Source: Saprospiraceae bacterium
GTDB lineage: Bacteria; Bacteroidota; Bacteroidia; Chitinophagales; Saprospiraceae
NCBI GenBank assembly: GCA_016787525.1
Contig: JAEUUP010000015.1
Coordinates: 62,001 to 126,000, forward strand
DNA: 64,000 bases
Reading direction: 5' to 3'
The notes below the pieces were generated by a model. The model was not told the origin of the DNA. It did not search any database and worked only from the letters and a program-made list of their open reading frames with translations. Position numbers and translations under genes: made by a program. Positions 8,909 to 17,800 of this stretch are shown in pieces; positions within the stretch are counted from its first letter, which is position 1; every line of letters begins with the position of its first letter.

Positions 8909-9739
8909 TTATTCATCTTGTTGGATTCCAAGTATTTCAGCGGTTTCTTGCTCCGTAAGTTCAACGGACATGGCAATTATACTGAGGGGTACATTGTTTT
9001 GATGTAGTTGTTTTACAACTCTTTCTATTCTTCTCCTTTCTGCCAACTCAACTCTCCCTTTTTCATCTTGCTCACGGATACCAGAATAAATATAAGCATT
9101 ATACGCTTCTCTCGACCAATTGTGCTGTGCTGCTTCTTCGTATGCCTCTTTCAGACCTTCATCGTCTACATTGTCAGGCATGACTTCCAAATTTTCTGCA
9201 TTCTTGATAAAGAAAGTCCACTTATCTATTATGTTTTTAAGTTCGTGTGTTTTTTTATTGAACTTTTTTAGTTCAATAAATCTAAACTTCAAATCCTTGA
9301 ATCCATTCTCTCCTGTCGCTTCATCAATAATAGAATGAGAAGAGAGGTAGTCTTCGCCCAAAAAGTAGTCAAAATTTAAGACACCAATGAAATAGACAGG
9401 GCGTAAAAGAGGGTAATCATCGCCAGAGTTAATCTGCCCTGCGTAGTCTTTGCTTGTGTAATAAAGCACACGCTTGTCAAAACCTGCTGGCTCAGCAACT
9501 TGCATTTCTACGATGAAAGTTGACCCTTTCTCATCGGTAGCCCTGACATCAATAATCGAGGACTTTTCCCCCGCAAGGCGAGGAAGTTGAAAAGGATTGA
9601 GCAAAGTCACTTCTTTTATTCGGTCTCGCCCCTCCAAACCTAAAACTGCATTGAGAAAAGAAATCAAAATAATTTTTTTATTCTCATTGCCGAATATTTT
9701 GCGAAAAGCAACGTCATTTTTTACATCTACAAATGTCAT
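8909..9739 (-). CDS. Rpn-family PD-(D/E)XK nuclease / transposase-like protein
   Basis: This 276-aa protein matches the Rpn/PDDEXK_2 group (recombination-promoting nucleases, often labelled putative transposases). Evidence is the N-terminal NDVAFRKIFGNENKKIILISFLNAVL and the nuclease core with Asp64 (IIDVRATDEKG) and Glu78-x-Gln80 (FIVEMQ). Members are Mg-dependent endonucleases with helical, variable C-termini; here the tail contains repeated RRIERVVKQL helices and ends LTEQETAEILGIQQDE. Family members are abundant and patchily distributed in Bacteroidota. One ACTGAGGGG copy (8981) lies inside the gene. The gene converges with susD 1; upstream is the long motif hairpin at 9778. Its physiological role is unknown. 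Confidence 0.85.
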   Translation of the reverse strand: MTFVDVKNDVAFRKIFGNENKKIILISFLNAVLGLEGRDRIKEVTLLNPFQLPRLAGEKSSIIDVRATDEKGSTFIVEMQVAEPAGFDKRVLYYTSKDYAGQINSGDDYPLLRPVYFIGVLNFDYFLGEDYLSSHSIIDEATGENGFKDLKFRFIELKKFNKKTHELKNIIDKWTFFIKNAENLEVMPDNVDDEGLKEAYEEAAQHNWSREAYNAYIYSGIREQDEKGRVELAERRRIERVVKQLHQNNVPLSIIAMSVELTEQETAEILGIQQDE

Positions 9740-9777
9740 CGGTCGTGAATTTTGTACAAAGTTACGATTTTTTCAGT

Positions 9778-9825
9778 AAATTACTGAGGGGTCTGTTTCC
9801 ATTGAAATAGACCCCTCAGTAATTT
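9778..9825. terminator. Inverted ACTGAGGGG pair forming a 22-bp hairpin
   Basis: The arms 9778-9799 and 9804-9825 pair over 22 bp with one G-T wobble and a 4-nt loop. Each arm carries one full ATTACTGAGGGGTCT motif. The hairpin separates the nuclease gene from the accessory unit whose transcription approaches from the right. A terminator role is plausible, as for paired uptake sequences in Neisseria. Confidence 0.7.
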
Positions 9826-9879
9826 CTTGAAAGTAAGGGATTACAGACCCAACCAGCTCTAAAGGAGTCCTTCAGACAA

Positions 9880-9925
9880 TTCTGTTCTTTAATTTAAGAT
9901 TTAGGTGTTATTTGGTCGAACACCA
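9880..9925 (-). repeat. Terminal repeat of accessory unit B (46 bp)
   Basis: The segment with core CTTTAATTTAAGATTTAGG is repeated, in inverted orientation, at 39541-39586. In both places it lies downstream of accessory genes in the genes' own direction, after a CCGCTGGCAT block. It is a candidate boundary of a mobile unit. Confidence 0.65.
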
Positions 9926-9969
9926 TATACTGCAGGTATTATTTCTCGGGTCTGAGACCCACAAAATAG

Positions 9970-10029
9970 TATGTATCGCGTCTGAGACGCTCACGAGCAG
10001 TTACGTTTTTTATACTTAATGCCAGCGGG
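9970..10029. repeat. 60-bp dispersed repeat, copy 2
   Basis: This copy is identical to 975-1034 except for one base. It contains GCGTCTGAGACGC; the related palindrome GGGTCTGAGACCC lies just outside at 9948-9960. The gap 9740-10648 contains only repeats, hairpins and three ACTGAGGGG motifs (near 9811, 10270 and 10387), with no credible gene. Confidence 0.75.
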
Positions 10030-10109
10030 GTATAGCCTTCACGATTTTCTTTTTTCAATTTAACGAACGGCTTTTAATTTGGCTTCGGCTTTTTTGGCTT
10101 CATTTCATT

Positions 10110-10197
10110 GAACGGCTGTGTTTACGCATACCCGCCGCCTGCGTTGGCTTTTGTGCGTGGGCTTTTGGCGACGGGTTGGCGTAAACACTTTGTTCTC
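10110..10197 (-). repeat. attC-like palindromic element E2
   Basis: This 88-bp imperfect palindrome has outer arms GAAC...GTTC, then GTGTTTACGC / GCGTAAACAC, then CCCGCCGCC / GGCGACGGG, and an internal CTGCGTTGGCTTTTGTGCG. It is about 85% like E3. Read in the direction of the upstream gene it begins GAACAAAG and ends GTTC, the layout of integron attC sites. No integrase gene is present in the window. Confidence 0.6.
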
Positions 10198-10648
10198 CGC
10201 CGTATTTTTCTTTTTTTATTTTTTTGATGTCGTGTTGGGTGTCTAAAATGTTGTTTTTGCTTTTTTCGACCCCCTCAGTATTTTCGTTAATTTTGACCAC
10301 TTTTCGTTAAAAATTAGCGATTTTCTTATCCTTTTTATCTTTTTCTATCCTTTTTAATCCTTATTTTACTTGTTTTCGTTTTTTATACCCCTCAGTATTT
10401 TGGCGTTTTTTATCACTTTCTGCCAATTTTAAATCCTTTAATTTTGACTTTTTTGTTGCGGCTTCGCCTGTCATGTGTCAATTTTTTATATATGAAAACA
10501 CGTTTTACTGTTCAAATTTCTACTTCTTTTTGTCAAGTAATTTTCCAATTTTGCTATCCTTTTTTATCCTTGTCGCTGTGGTTGATTTTGATGTTCCGAA
10601 TGAGTTTTTTAAATTTTATACTCCCTCAGTTTTTTAGCATAGATGTTT

Positions 10649-11260
10649 TTAGTTATTGCTAATGACAAAATCACATTCAACTTTAAAGTCTGAAATTGCA
10701 TAATCGTCATTAAAATACAGGTCGTTAATTTTTTGTTTGATTGGGTGAAATAAATCTTTTGGATAATCTCCTTGCTCAAAAACTTGCAATGTTTGGTAAT
10801 CATTTGCAGTTGTAAACAAATTATTATTTTCATTTCTCCCTTTATTTATTGCTCCTACCTTATAAAAATACTCGGTTATTTTATGTCTTTTATTCCCTTC
10901 AATTAGTTTGTCTGTAATTGCAAAATAGTCTTGTATATAAAATGTTCTAATATTTTTGATTGAATTATGCAGTTTTTCTTTTATGTTTTCTTCTGTTTGC
11001 GCTTTTACATAACTTACCTTTTTCAATACGCAAATAAACCCTTTTACTTCTTTCAAATCAATAAAATACTGATTATCAGTAAGTAACATTTTATGTTCTT
11101 TATAAATTCCTACTATCATTTCTGCGATTTCGCTATCAGAATAATCTTTAATTTCATAAGATTTTCCAAATTTTCTAAACTGTAAGCCACTTTTTTCAGG
11201 TTCAGAACGAACTTGGTTTATCAGCGATTTTGGTATTGATTTTATTCTCAATGCGTTCAT
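10649..11260 (-). CDS. Unknown accessory protein, 203 aa
   Basis: This is a 203-aa soluble protein with no signal peptide, membrane segment or motif I recognise. Composition is Lys/Asn/Ile-rich and the gene is notably more AT-rich than the metabolic genes around it. It is preceded by element E3 and followed by element E2, both read in the gene's direction, and carries no ACTGAGGGG motif. Its C-terminal half contains many aromatic residues (YFYKVGAIN, YFIDLKEVKGF). The layout is that of a cassette gene picked up from elsewhere. The frame is open over its full length and starts at ATG, so I take it as real. No function is assigned. Confidence 0.6.
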   Translation of the reverse strand: MNALRIKSIPKSLINQVRSEPEKSGLQFRKFGKSYEIKDYSDSEIAEMIVGIYKEHKMLLTDNQYFIDLKEVKGFICVLKKVSYVKAQTEENIKEKLHNSIKNIRTFYIQDYFAITDKLIEGNKRHKITEYFYKVGAINKGRNENNNLFTTANDYQTLQVFEQGDYPKDLFHPIKQKINDLYFNDDYAISDFKVECDFVISNN

Positions 11261-11378
11261 AATAAATTATTTATATGTAGTTATTTATAAATTTTAATTT
11301 TTTGTTTCTCTTGTAATTATTGTCAAATTTGTTGTTACTTTTCTTTTAGCTGTATTTTGGTTTTGTTTTTTTATGGCG

Positions 11379-11468
11379 GAGAACGGTTGCGTTGACGAAT
11401 ACCCGCCGCCTGCGTTGGCTTTTGTGCGTGGGCTTTTGGCGGCGGGTTTGCGTCAACGCTTTGTTCTC
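11379..11468 (-). repeat. attC-like palindromic element E3
   Basis: This 90-bp element has nested arms: GAGAAC/GTTCTC outermost, TGCGTTGACG/CGTCAACGC, then CCCGCCGCC/GGCGGCGGG around a 26-nt loop with TGCGTTGGC. It lies about 80 bp downstream of the 360-aa gene and upstream of the 203-aa gene, so the two ORFs look like consecutive cassettes. E4 at 39359 is nearly the same sequence in reverse complement. Confidence 0.65.
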
Positions 11469-11549
11469 GACAGTTCTTCTTTTTTTATTTTTTTGAGTTA
11501 GTATCGCTTCTGATACCCCCTCAGTATTTTTCATTTTTTCTGCTCAATT

Positions 11550-12632
11550 TTACCAAATAGGAAGCATATAAAAGCCAAAAAGAGTTTCATTTTGAGGCTT
11601 ATCAAATGACCTTATAATACTGACTTTATCTGGTGCTACAAATTCACGTGTATAACTTGGTGGATTCCCTTTACCAAAATAGTCTTTATTGCAAATCCAG
11701 AGTGAACAATACATATCATACTTATGCTCACCTTGTTCTATCGCTTCTTTCATGTAAGTTTCTTCAATTCCAAAACTTAAATATCTTTCCTGAACGGCAT
11801 TTTCTACTATTTCTTTTGATTCAAAATATACCTCTACATAAACGTTTTTTGTATCAGTTTTATATCGAAAATAGATTTTACTATCATATTGAAATGAAAA
11901 AATTGACCATTCCTTAGAATCATGTAATTGGAAAAGAACAATATCCGCATCAGTTGTCCCCTCAAAGCAATAAAAAAAAGGGCATTCTCTAACCAAATTA
12001 TAAAAAACAATGTCTTTTGATTTACACCATTCAAAATCCCCCCATGGTATCCATTTTATGGCAAATTTTGGTTGTTCTACCTCCTCGTACCCCATGGCAT
12101 ATAAAGTATTAATTTCCTCATCTCGTTCTAAATATTCTCTTAATGCTAACGCTAATCGTGTAGTAACTTGTTTTGATTTTTCATTGAAATACTCTCTTGG
12201 GTTAATATCTAATTTTTTTAAGCAATTGTACAATATAGTAAGCGTTACAATTGTATCTCGGGGGTCATCCCATTGTTCAGATTCTTTCTCTAACTTTTCT
12301 ATTGCTATTTCAAATAATCTTAATGATTGTCTTCTAACTGCAAGAATAAATAAAGTATAGCTTCCAAAATAATCACTTAGCAAAACAATATTTTTATGAT
12401 TAAATTTTATAGCTTTTTCATAAAAATCTAACATTGATTTATTTAATTCAATTTCTTCAAAATCAATTTCTCCGTTGATAAGTCTACTATATTCTTGCCT
12501 TTTTTCTTTTGACATTTCGTTTGAAACATATCGCCTCCAATTTTCTGTTGATTTCTCGTTTTCTATATTTATCAACGTTTTTAAATTGCTGTATTCGATT
12601 TCAAGTTCTTCGTTTAAGTAACTTATATTCAT
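11550..12632 (-). CDS. Unknown accessory protein, 360 aa
   Basis: This 360-aa cytoplasmic protein has no signal peptide or transmembrane segment. The N-terminal half is helical and charged (ELEIEYSNLKTLINIENEKS; EKLEKESEQW). The C-terminal half is rich in aromatics and predicted beta structure (WIPWGDFEWCKSKD, EWSIFSFQYDSKIYFRYK). It ends with FGFYMLPIW. I do not recognise the family. Low GC, absence of the ACTGAGGGG motif, the cassette-like flanks (leader upstream at 12749-12854, element E3 downstream) and the same orientation as the next gene indicate an acquired accessory function. The upstream leader is shared with the NERD-helicase gene at 37139. Confidence 0.65.
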   Translation of the reverse strand: MNISYLNEELEIEYSNLKTLINIENEKSTENWRRYVSNEMSKEKRQEYSRLINGEIDFEEIELNKSMLDFYEKAIKFNHKNIVLLSDYFGSYTLFILAVRRQSLRLFEIAIEKLEKESEQWDDPRDTIVTLTILYNCLKKLDINPREYFNEKSKQVTTRLALALREYLERDEEINTLYAMGYEEVEQPKFAIKWIPWGDFEWCKSKDIVFYNLVRECPFFYCFEGTTDADIVLFQLHDSKEWSIFSFQYDSKIYFRYKTDTKNVYVEVYFESKEIVENAVQERYLSFGIEETYMKEAIEQGEHKYDMYCSLWICNKDYFGKGNPPSYTREFVAPDKVSIIRSFDKPQNETLFGFYMLPIW

Positions 12633-12748
12633 TTTCTGTTTTTTAACTTCGTATCTCTTTTTTTGATTTATTGAACGCCTTTTTTTATTGCTTGGGGTCT
12701 TTTTTAATTGTCGAGAACTTTCGCATACACGAGACTTCTACGCAATCA

Positions 12749-12962
12749 GTTTCGCATATATCCGATTTACCCACAAAAATAATATTTCCAAAGAATAAAA
12801 AAAATATTTTTATAACAAACTGATAGTTAGCTTTTTATCATTTCGTATTTGATACCTTTTTCATTTAATGCCCTTTTATTACTGAGGGGTCTCTGAGTTT
12901 CGCTTTTTATATTTCGCATTTGATATACTTTGTATGTTGTATCGGTTTCGTGTTTGATATAC
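12749..12962 (-). promoter_or_regulatory. Shared leader of accessory unit B with iterons
   Basis: The part 12749-12854 aligns, in inverted orientation, with 36682-36781 upstream of the NERD-helicase. Both contain ATCAGTTTGTTAT, TATTTTTGTGG (a good TAnnTTTG -7 box) and GGATATATGCGAAAC. Upstream of it lie three direct repeats of the type TTTCGTATTTGATAC (12840-12854, 12911-12928, 12945-12962), possibly regulator-binding iterons. One ACTGAGGGG copy (12881) lies among them. Confidence 0.6.
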
Positions 12963-13026
12963 TTTATATATCTAAGTCATCAAACTATGGATTGGTTAAT
13001 ACTTTTATCGAGCCTTTTTTCCCTAT

Positions 13027-13440
13027 GGAAAAACTTTCATTCCGTATTGAAAAACTTTTTTCCATATTGAAAAATGTTCATTCCATATAGCATGAAAGTT
13101 TTTCCATATTGAAAAATGTTTTTTCCATATAACATGAAAGTTTTTCCATACGGAAAAATGTTCATTCCATATAACATGAAAGTTTTTCCATACGGAAAAA
13201 TGTTCATTCCATATAACATGAAAGTTTTTCCATACGGAAAAATGTTCATTCCATATAGCATGAAAGTTTTTCCATACGGAAAAATGTTCATTCCATATAG
13301 CATGAAAGTTTTTCCATACGGAAAAATGTTTATTCCATATAGCATGAAAGTTTTTCTATATTGAAAAATGTTTTTTCCATATAGCATGAAAGTTTTTCTA
13401 TATTGAAAAATGTTCATGCTATATGGAATGAAGTTCATGG
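13027..13440. repeat. 42-bp tandem array 2 (about 10 units)
   Basis: The 42-bp unit has halves centred on TTTTTCCATACGGAAAAA, a near-perfect palindrome. The variant differs from array 1 (CATGAAAG and CATATAGCATG spacers), but the period, the palindromic core and the sequence just beyond the right end (to about 13525) match array 1. Both strands contain open frames that I regard as by-products. The remainder of gap 12633-13612 holds the leader and promoter described separately. Confidence 0.95.
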
Positions 13441-13509
13441 ACACAGTTTGAGAAATGTTCAGATACCCATTCTGTGCGGTGTTTTATTAAAATAACCCCT
13501 CAGTATTTT

Positions 13510-13523
13510 TGCAAACGTTTGCA
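13510..13523. promoter_or_regulatory. Perfect LacI-family operator before MIOX 2
   Basis: TGCAAACGTTTGCA is identical to 2671-2684 and sits at the same place relative to the gene. An ACCCCTCAGT motif is immediately upstream, as in copy 1. Confidence 0.75.
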
Positions 13524-13539
13524 TAAAACCACCCTGTCT

Positions 13540-13566
13540 TTTGTTTCAAAAATGAGAATACCTTTA
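13540..13566 (+). promoter_or_regulatory. Candidate promoter for MIOX 2
   Basis: TTTG at 13540-13543 and TACCTTTA at 13559-13566 parallel the pair before MIOX 1. The spacer of 15 nt is shorter than the usual 17-21, so the assignment is tentative. Confidence 0.35.
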
Positions 13567-13612
13567 ACCGAAATATTTATTTAAATCACTCAAAGTTACT
13601 CAGTTATCAATA

Positions 13613-14482
13613 ATGGTCTTTACAGAAAAGGAAATCTCACCTTTGGCAAGCATCGAGGAATGGGAAGATGATGTACTCATTCGTTACCCAGAGCCAAATA
13701 AACCCGCAAAGACAAAAGAAGAATATCGCAACTACGATACACCACAACGCGATACCGTCAGAGAGTTTTATCGCTTGAATCACACCTATCAGACTTATGA
13801 TTTTGTTAAACAGAAAGAAGCTGAGTTTCTGAAATTTGACAAAAAAGAGATGCGTGTGTGGGATGCGTGCGATTTCCTCAACACCTTGGTTGATGATTCG
13901 GACCCCGATACAGACCTCGACCAGTTGCAACACTTGTTGCAAACGTCAGAAACCATCAGAGCCGATGGTCATCCCGATTGGTTTGTCTTGACGGGATTTT
14001 TGCACGATTTGGGCAAAGTCTTGTGTTTGTTTGGTGAGCCACAATGGGCTGTTGTGGGCGACACATTCCCTGTGGGTTGCAAACATTCCGATAAGATTGT
14101 CTATCCTGAGTTCTTTGAAGCCAATCCAGACTCAAAAGATGCGCGTTACAATACAAAATATGGTGTTTACGAACCCAATTGTGGTTTGCGCAACGTGCAT
14201 ATGTCTTGGGGACACGATGAGTATATTTATCAGATGCTCAAAGATTATTTACCAGAACCTGCGCTCTACATGTTGCGTTATCACTCATTTTATTCACAGC
14301 ACCGTGAAAATGCTTACGCGCATTTGATGGATGAACACGACCATGAGATGTTTAAATGGGTTGACAAGTTTAATCCATACGATTTGTATTCAAAAGTACC
14401 GACACCGCCAAATGTCAAAGAATTGAGACCTTATTACGAGGATTTGATTGCGAAATATTTACCTGCGACTTTAAGATTTTAA
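13613..14482 (+). CDS. myo-Inositol oxygenase, copy 2
   Basis: This 289-aa protein carries the same reaction (myo-inositol to D-glucuronate) and all di-iron ligands in the same motifs as copy 1: DGHPDW, LHDLGK, SWGHDEY, RYHSFY and PYDLY. Relative to copy 1 it has one extra residue (MVFTE). Eight or nine substitutions are confined to about the first 66 residues, and one Lys-to-Arg change sits at the penultimate position. The interior is identical at protein level while DNA shows scattered synonymous changes, consistent with duplication followed by gene conversion or strong constraint. It is followed by its own SusC/SusD pair and preceded by its own array and operator, so each copy seems tied to its own uptake system. 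Confidence 0.95.
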   Translation: MVFTEKEISPLASIEEWEDDVLIRYPEPNKPAKTKEEYRNYDTPQRDTVREFYRLNHTYQTYDFVKQKEAEFLKFDKKEMRVWDACDFLNTLVDDSDPDTDLDQLQHLLQTSETIRADGHPDWFVLTGFLHDLGKVLCLFGEPQWAVVGDTFPVGCKHSDKIVYPEFFEANPDSKDARYNTKYGVYEPNCGLRNVHMSWGHDEYIYQMLKDYLPEPALYMLRYHSFYSQHRENAYAHLMDEHDHEMFKWVDKFNPYDLYSKVPTPPNVKELRPYYEDLIAKYLPATLRF

Positions 14483-14861
14483 ACCACACAACAGAGTTCT
14501 ATCCGAATAATGTTTCAATTGGCTAAAACGCAGTTCTGCCTTTGTCGTTTAGAAATTTGATTCTAAAACGCTTTTATACTGAGGGGGTAGCTTTACGGGA
14601 AGCGAAGATACTCGATACAGAAATTTGAATCATTTTTTACTTTTTTTCAAAAAAATAAAAAACAATTCAAATTTCTGTATCGGATATTTATAGCTTTAAT
14701 TAGCCAATTGTAACAAAGCGTGCACTGCTTAAATGTGTCGTAATGACATAAATACACAGTATCTAAAAACCGTACTTTTACTTACTTTCGCTTAAAAATG
14801 ACTATTAAATCTATTCTTTAACAACCTAACACCTTCTTTTACAAGGTTAAACAACAATGGT
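14483..14861. other. Intergenic region and leader between MIOX 2 and susC 2
   Basis: No gene is seen. It contains one ACTGAGGGGG motif (14578). An inverted pair surrounds a T/A-rich centre: GATACAGAAATTTGAA at about 14612-14627 against TTCAAATTTCTGTATC at about 14667-14682; this probably forms a long terminator or attenuator hairpin. The last 67 bp match the leader of susC 1. Confidence 0.6.
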
Positions 14862-17800
14862 ATGAAAAATGTACACATGCTCCTGTACAGGACGCTAATG
14901 CTATGCGTCTGCTCGTTACTCACCTTTTCTTCATTTGCTTTTTCTTCTATATCTGATATTAATGTATCAGGAAAAGTGGTTGACAACAACAGTGAACCGC
15001 TCGTGGGTGTCAGCATACGAGTAGAGGGAACGGACAAAGGAACTATCACAGACGTAGATGGCAATTATTCGCTCACTTGTCCCTCAAATGCGACTTTAGT
15101 TTTCTCATTTGTCGGCTTTGCCGACCAAAAAGTAGCTGTTAACAATCAATCTGTTGTCAATGTCACTCTGGCAGCTTCTGCAAGTGCATTGAACGAAGTC
15201 GTCGTTGTAGGCTATGGTCAATCGTCTCGTAAGACTTTGACAAGTGCTGTCACAACGATGAAACCCGAAGACCTCAATAGAGGTGCCATCAGCGATGTTG
15301 GTCAACTATTGCAAGGTAAAGTACCTGGCTTAAACATCTCGGCAAGTGGTGACCCGAATCGTCCAGCAGCTGTTGTACTGAGGGGGGCTTCCACACTCAA
15401 CAGTTCACAAGGACCTTTTTATGTAATTGACAATGTGCCGGGTGCAGACATTTCTACAATTGCGCCCGATGATATTGCAACAATTGACGTATTGAAAGAT
15501 GCGGCGGCAACGGCTATCTATGGTAATCGTGCTGCCAATGGCGTTATCATGATTACGACCAAAAAAGGTAAAAAAGGTCAAGGTGTGGTTTCGTACAATG
15601 GCTTTGTTGGCACAGAAACTGTTGCAAGCCGTCTCGAAATGATGAACTCAACAGAGTTAAAAGCCTTTTTAGCAGCGAATGGTCAATCCATGACTCCCGC
15701 CAACGACAAAGGCGCAGATACAGATTGGCAAAAAGCAGTGCAAAGAAGCAAAGCTTTATCACACAACCACAATTTGTCATTCAGTGGCGGTGGCGAGCAT
15801 CATTCTTACAGTGCCAGCCTCAACTATATGAACAAAGAAGGTATCTTGTTAGAAAGTAATTTTCAACGTGTTATTGCTCGTCTGCAATTTGACCAATCAT
15901 TGTTGAATGATAAGGTCAAATTGGGCATGCAAGTATCTAATGCAACAACTAAATCGGACTATACACCTCAACGCAACAGTGTTTTGGGTCAAATGATTAC
16001 CTATTTGCCAACTTCACCTGTCAAAAATCCTGATGGCAGTTTCTTCGAGAATTTTACGACAAGCGGTTATTTCAACCCTGTGGCGATGATTGAGCATGGT
16101 CAAGACCAAACTAAGTTCAACAATTTGATTGGTTCTGTTACTGCGCAAGTGCAACTGCCATTCGGCTTGAGCTATAATTTGAACGTGTCACATCAGAAAT
16201 CAACATCATTGCATGGAGAGTTCTATGGCAGTTACTACTCTCAGTACAACAGTGCCAATTTCTACTACAAACCCGAACCACCCGCAGTTCATTATCTTCA
16301 AAACTTCGGTACGAATGGCTCAGCAGTACGCAATACATACGAAAATACGAATAATATCTTAGAAACATTCTTGACTTGGAACAAGGAATTCGGTAGCCAC
16401 TACCTCAAAGCAGTTGTAGGTTATTCATGGCAAGACAATACGATTGGCGATGGTTTCCAAGTGACAAGTACAAACTTCCCTGTTGACAATATCGGATTCA
16501 ACAACTTTGCTTTGAGTAATCCTTATGCGATCACTTCTTATCGTATCAACTTTGGTGGTGATGGTATTTATCAACAAAACCGTTTGATTTCAGATTTTGC
16601 TCGTTTGAACTATAATTTCAAAGACAAATATTTGTTGCAAGGCTCTATTCGTCGTGATGGTAGTTCTGTTTTCGGTAAAAATAACCAATGGGGTTACTTC
16701 CCCTCAGTAGGTGCAGCTTGGCGTATCAGTGAAGAAGGTTTTATGAAAAATCAAAGCCTTTTCGACGATTTAAAACTCAGAGCAAGTTATGGTATAACGG
16801 GTAATTCATCAGGCTTCAATGCTTATACAGCTCTTTTCTTATCAGGTAGCTTGGGTTCTTTCTACAATAATGGAACACTCGTAGCAGCTTTAGGCCCAAC
16901 AAAAGCAGCAAATGCAGACTTGCAGTGGGAAAAAACGACAACTCAGAACTTAGGTTTAGATTTCTCTATTTTAAAAGGAAAAATCAATGGTACACTCGAA
17001 TTGTATGACAAAACCACATCAGGTATGATATACAGTTACGGTGTTGATAGAGCACTCGTACCAGCAGGTAGTATCGTAGCAAACGGTGGTAGTATGAACA
17101 ATAGAGGTGTTGAATTGAGCATCAATATTACCCCCCTCAGTACAAAATCATTCAGTTGGACTTCAGGCATCAACTTAGCAAGTAATACAAACAAAATTGT
17201 GAGTTTGAGCAATCCTCTGTTTGCGGGTGGTGACTCAGTGCGTTTGACGCAACCAGAAGGTAGTGGTCAAACAGGTAGTACGCTTCAAATCTTGAAAGCA
17301 GGCTATCCGTTGGGTCAGTTCTTCTCATTCAACTATGCAGGCAAAGATGCCAATGGCGTATCTCAATATTACAAAAAGAATGGTGAATTGACAACAACAC
17401 CTGCCATTGGTGCGGATTATCATTATGTCGGTAGTCCACAACCTAAATTATTGTTGGGTTGGACAAATACGATGCGTTTCAACAATTTTGACTTGAATTT
17501 CTTCATCAGAGGCGTTTTTGGCAACAAAATATTCAATGCAACACGCGCCGATTTGTTCAGACCAACCACCGCACAATTCACTAATATCTTGAAAGATGTG
17601 GCTTCTGAATCTGCCAAAGATGTCAACTCACAACGATATTCATCTCGTTTTGTCGAAGATGGTTCTTATGTGCGTATGGACAATGCGACTTTGGGTTACA
17701 CCATCAATGGCATCAGCAAATACATGAAATCTGTTAGGATTTATGCGGCTGTCAATAATGCGTTTACGTGGACAAAATACAACGGTATTGACCCCGAAGT

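Noticed and set aside
10100-10300. 66-aa open frame across E2
   Set aside because: It lies within the palindromic element and the motif; no independent coding signal.
10110-12632. Calling a complete integron
   Set aside because: The layout is integron-like but no integrase gene or attI is in the window and attC scoring could not be run, so only attC-like elements are claimed.
13037-13444. Repeat protein encoded by array 2
   Set aside because: The same reasoning applies; the unit sequence differs from array 1 so no common peptide is conserved, only period and palindromic core.
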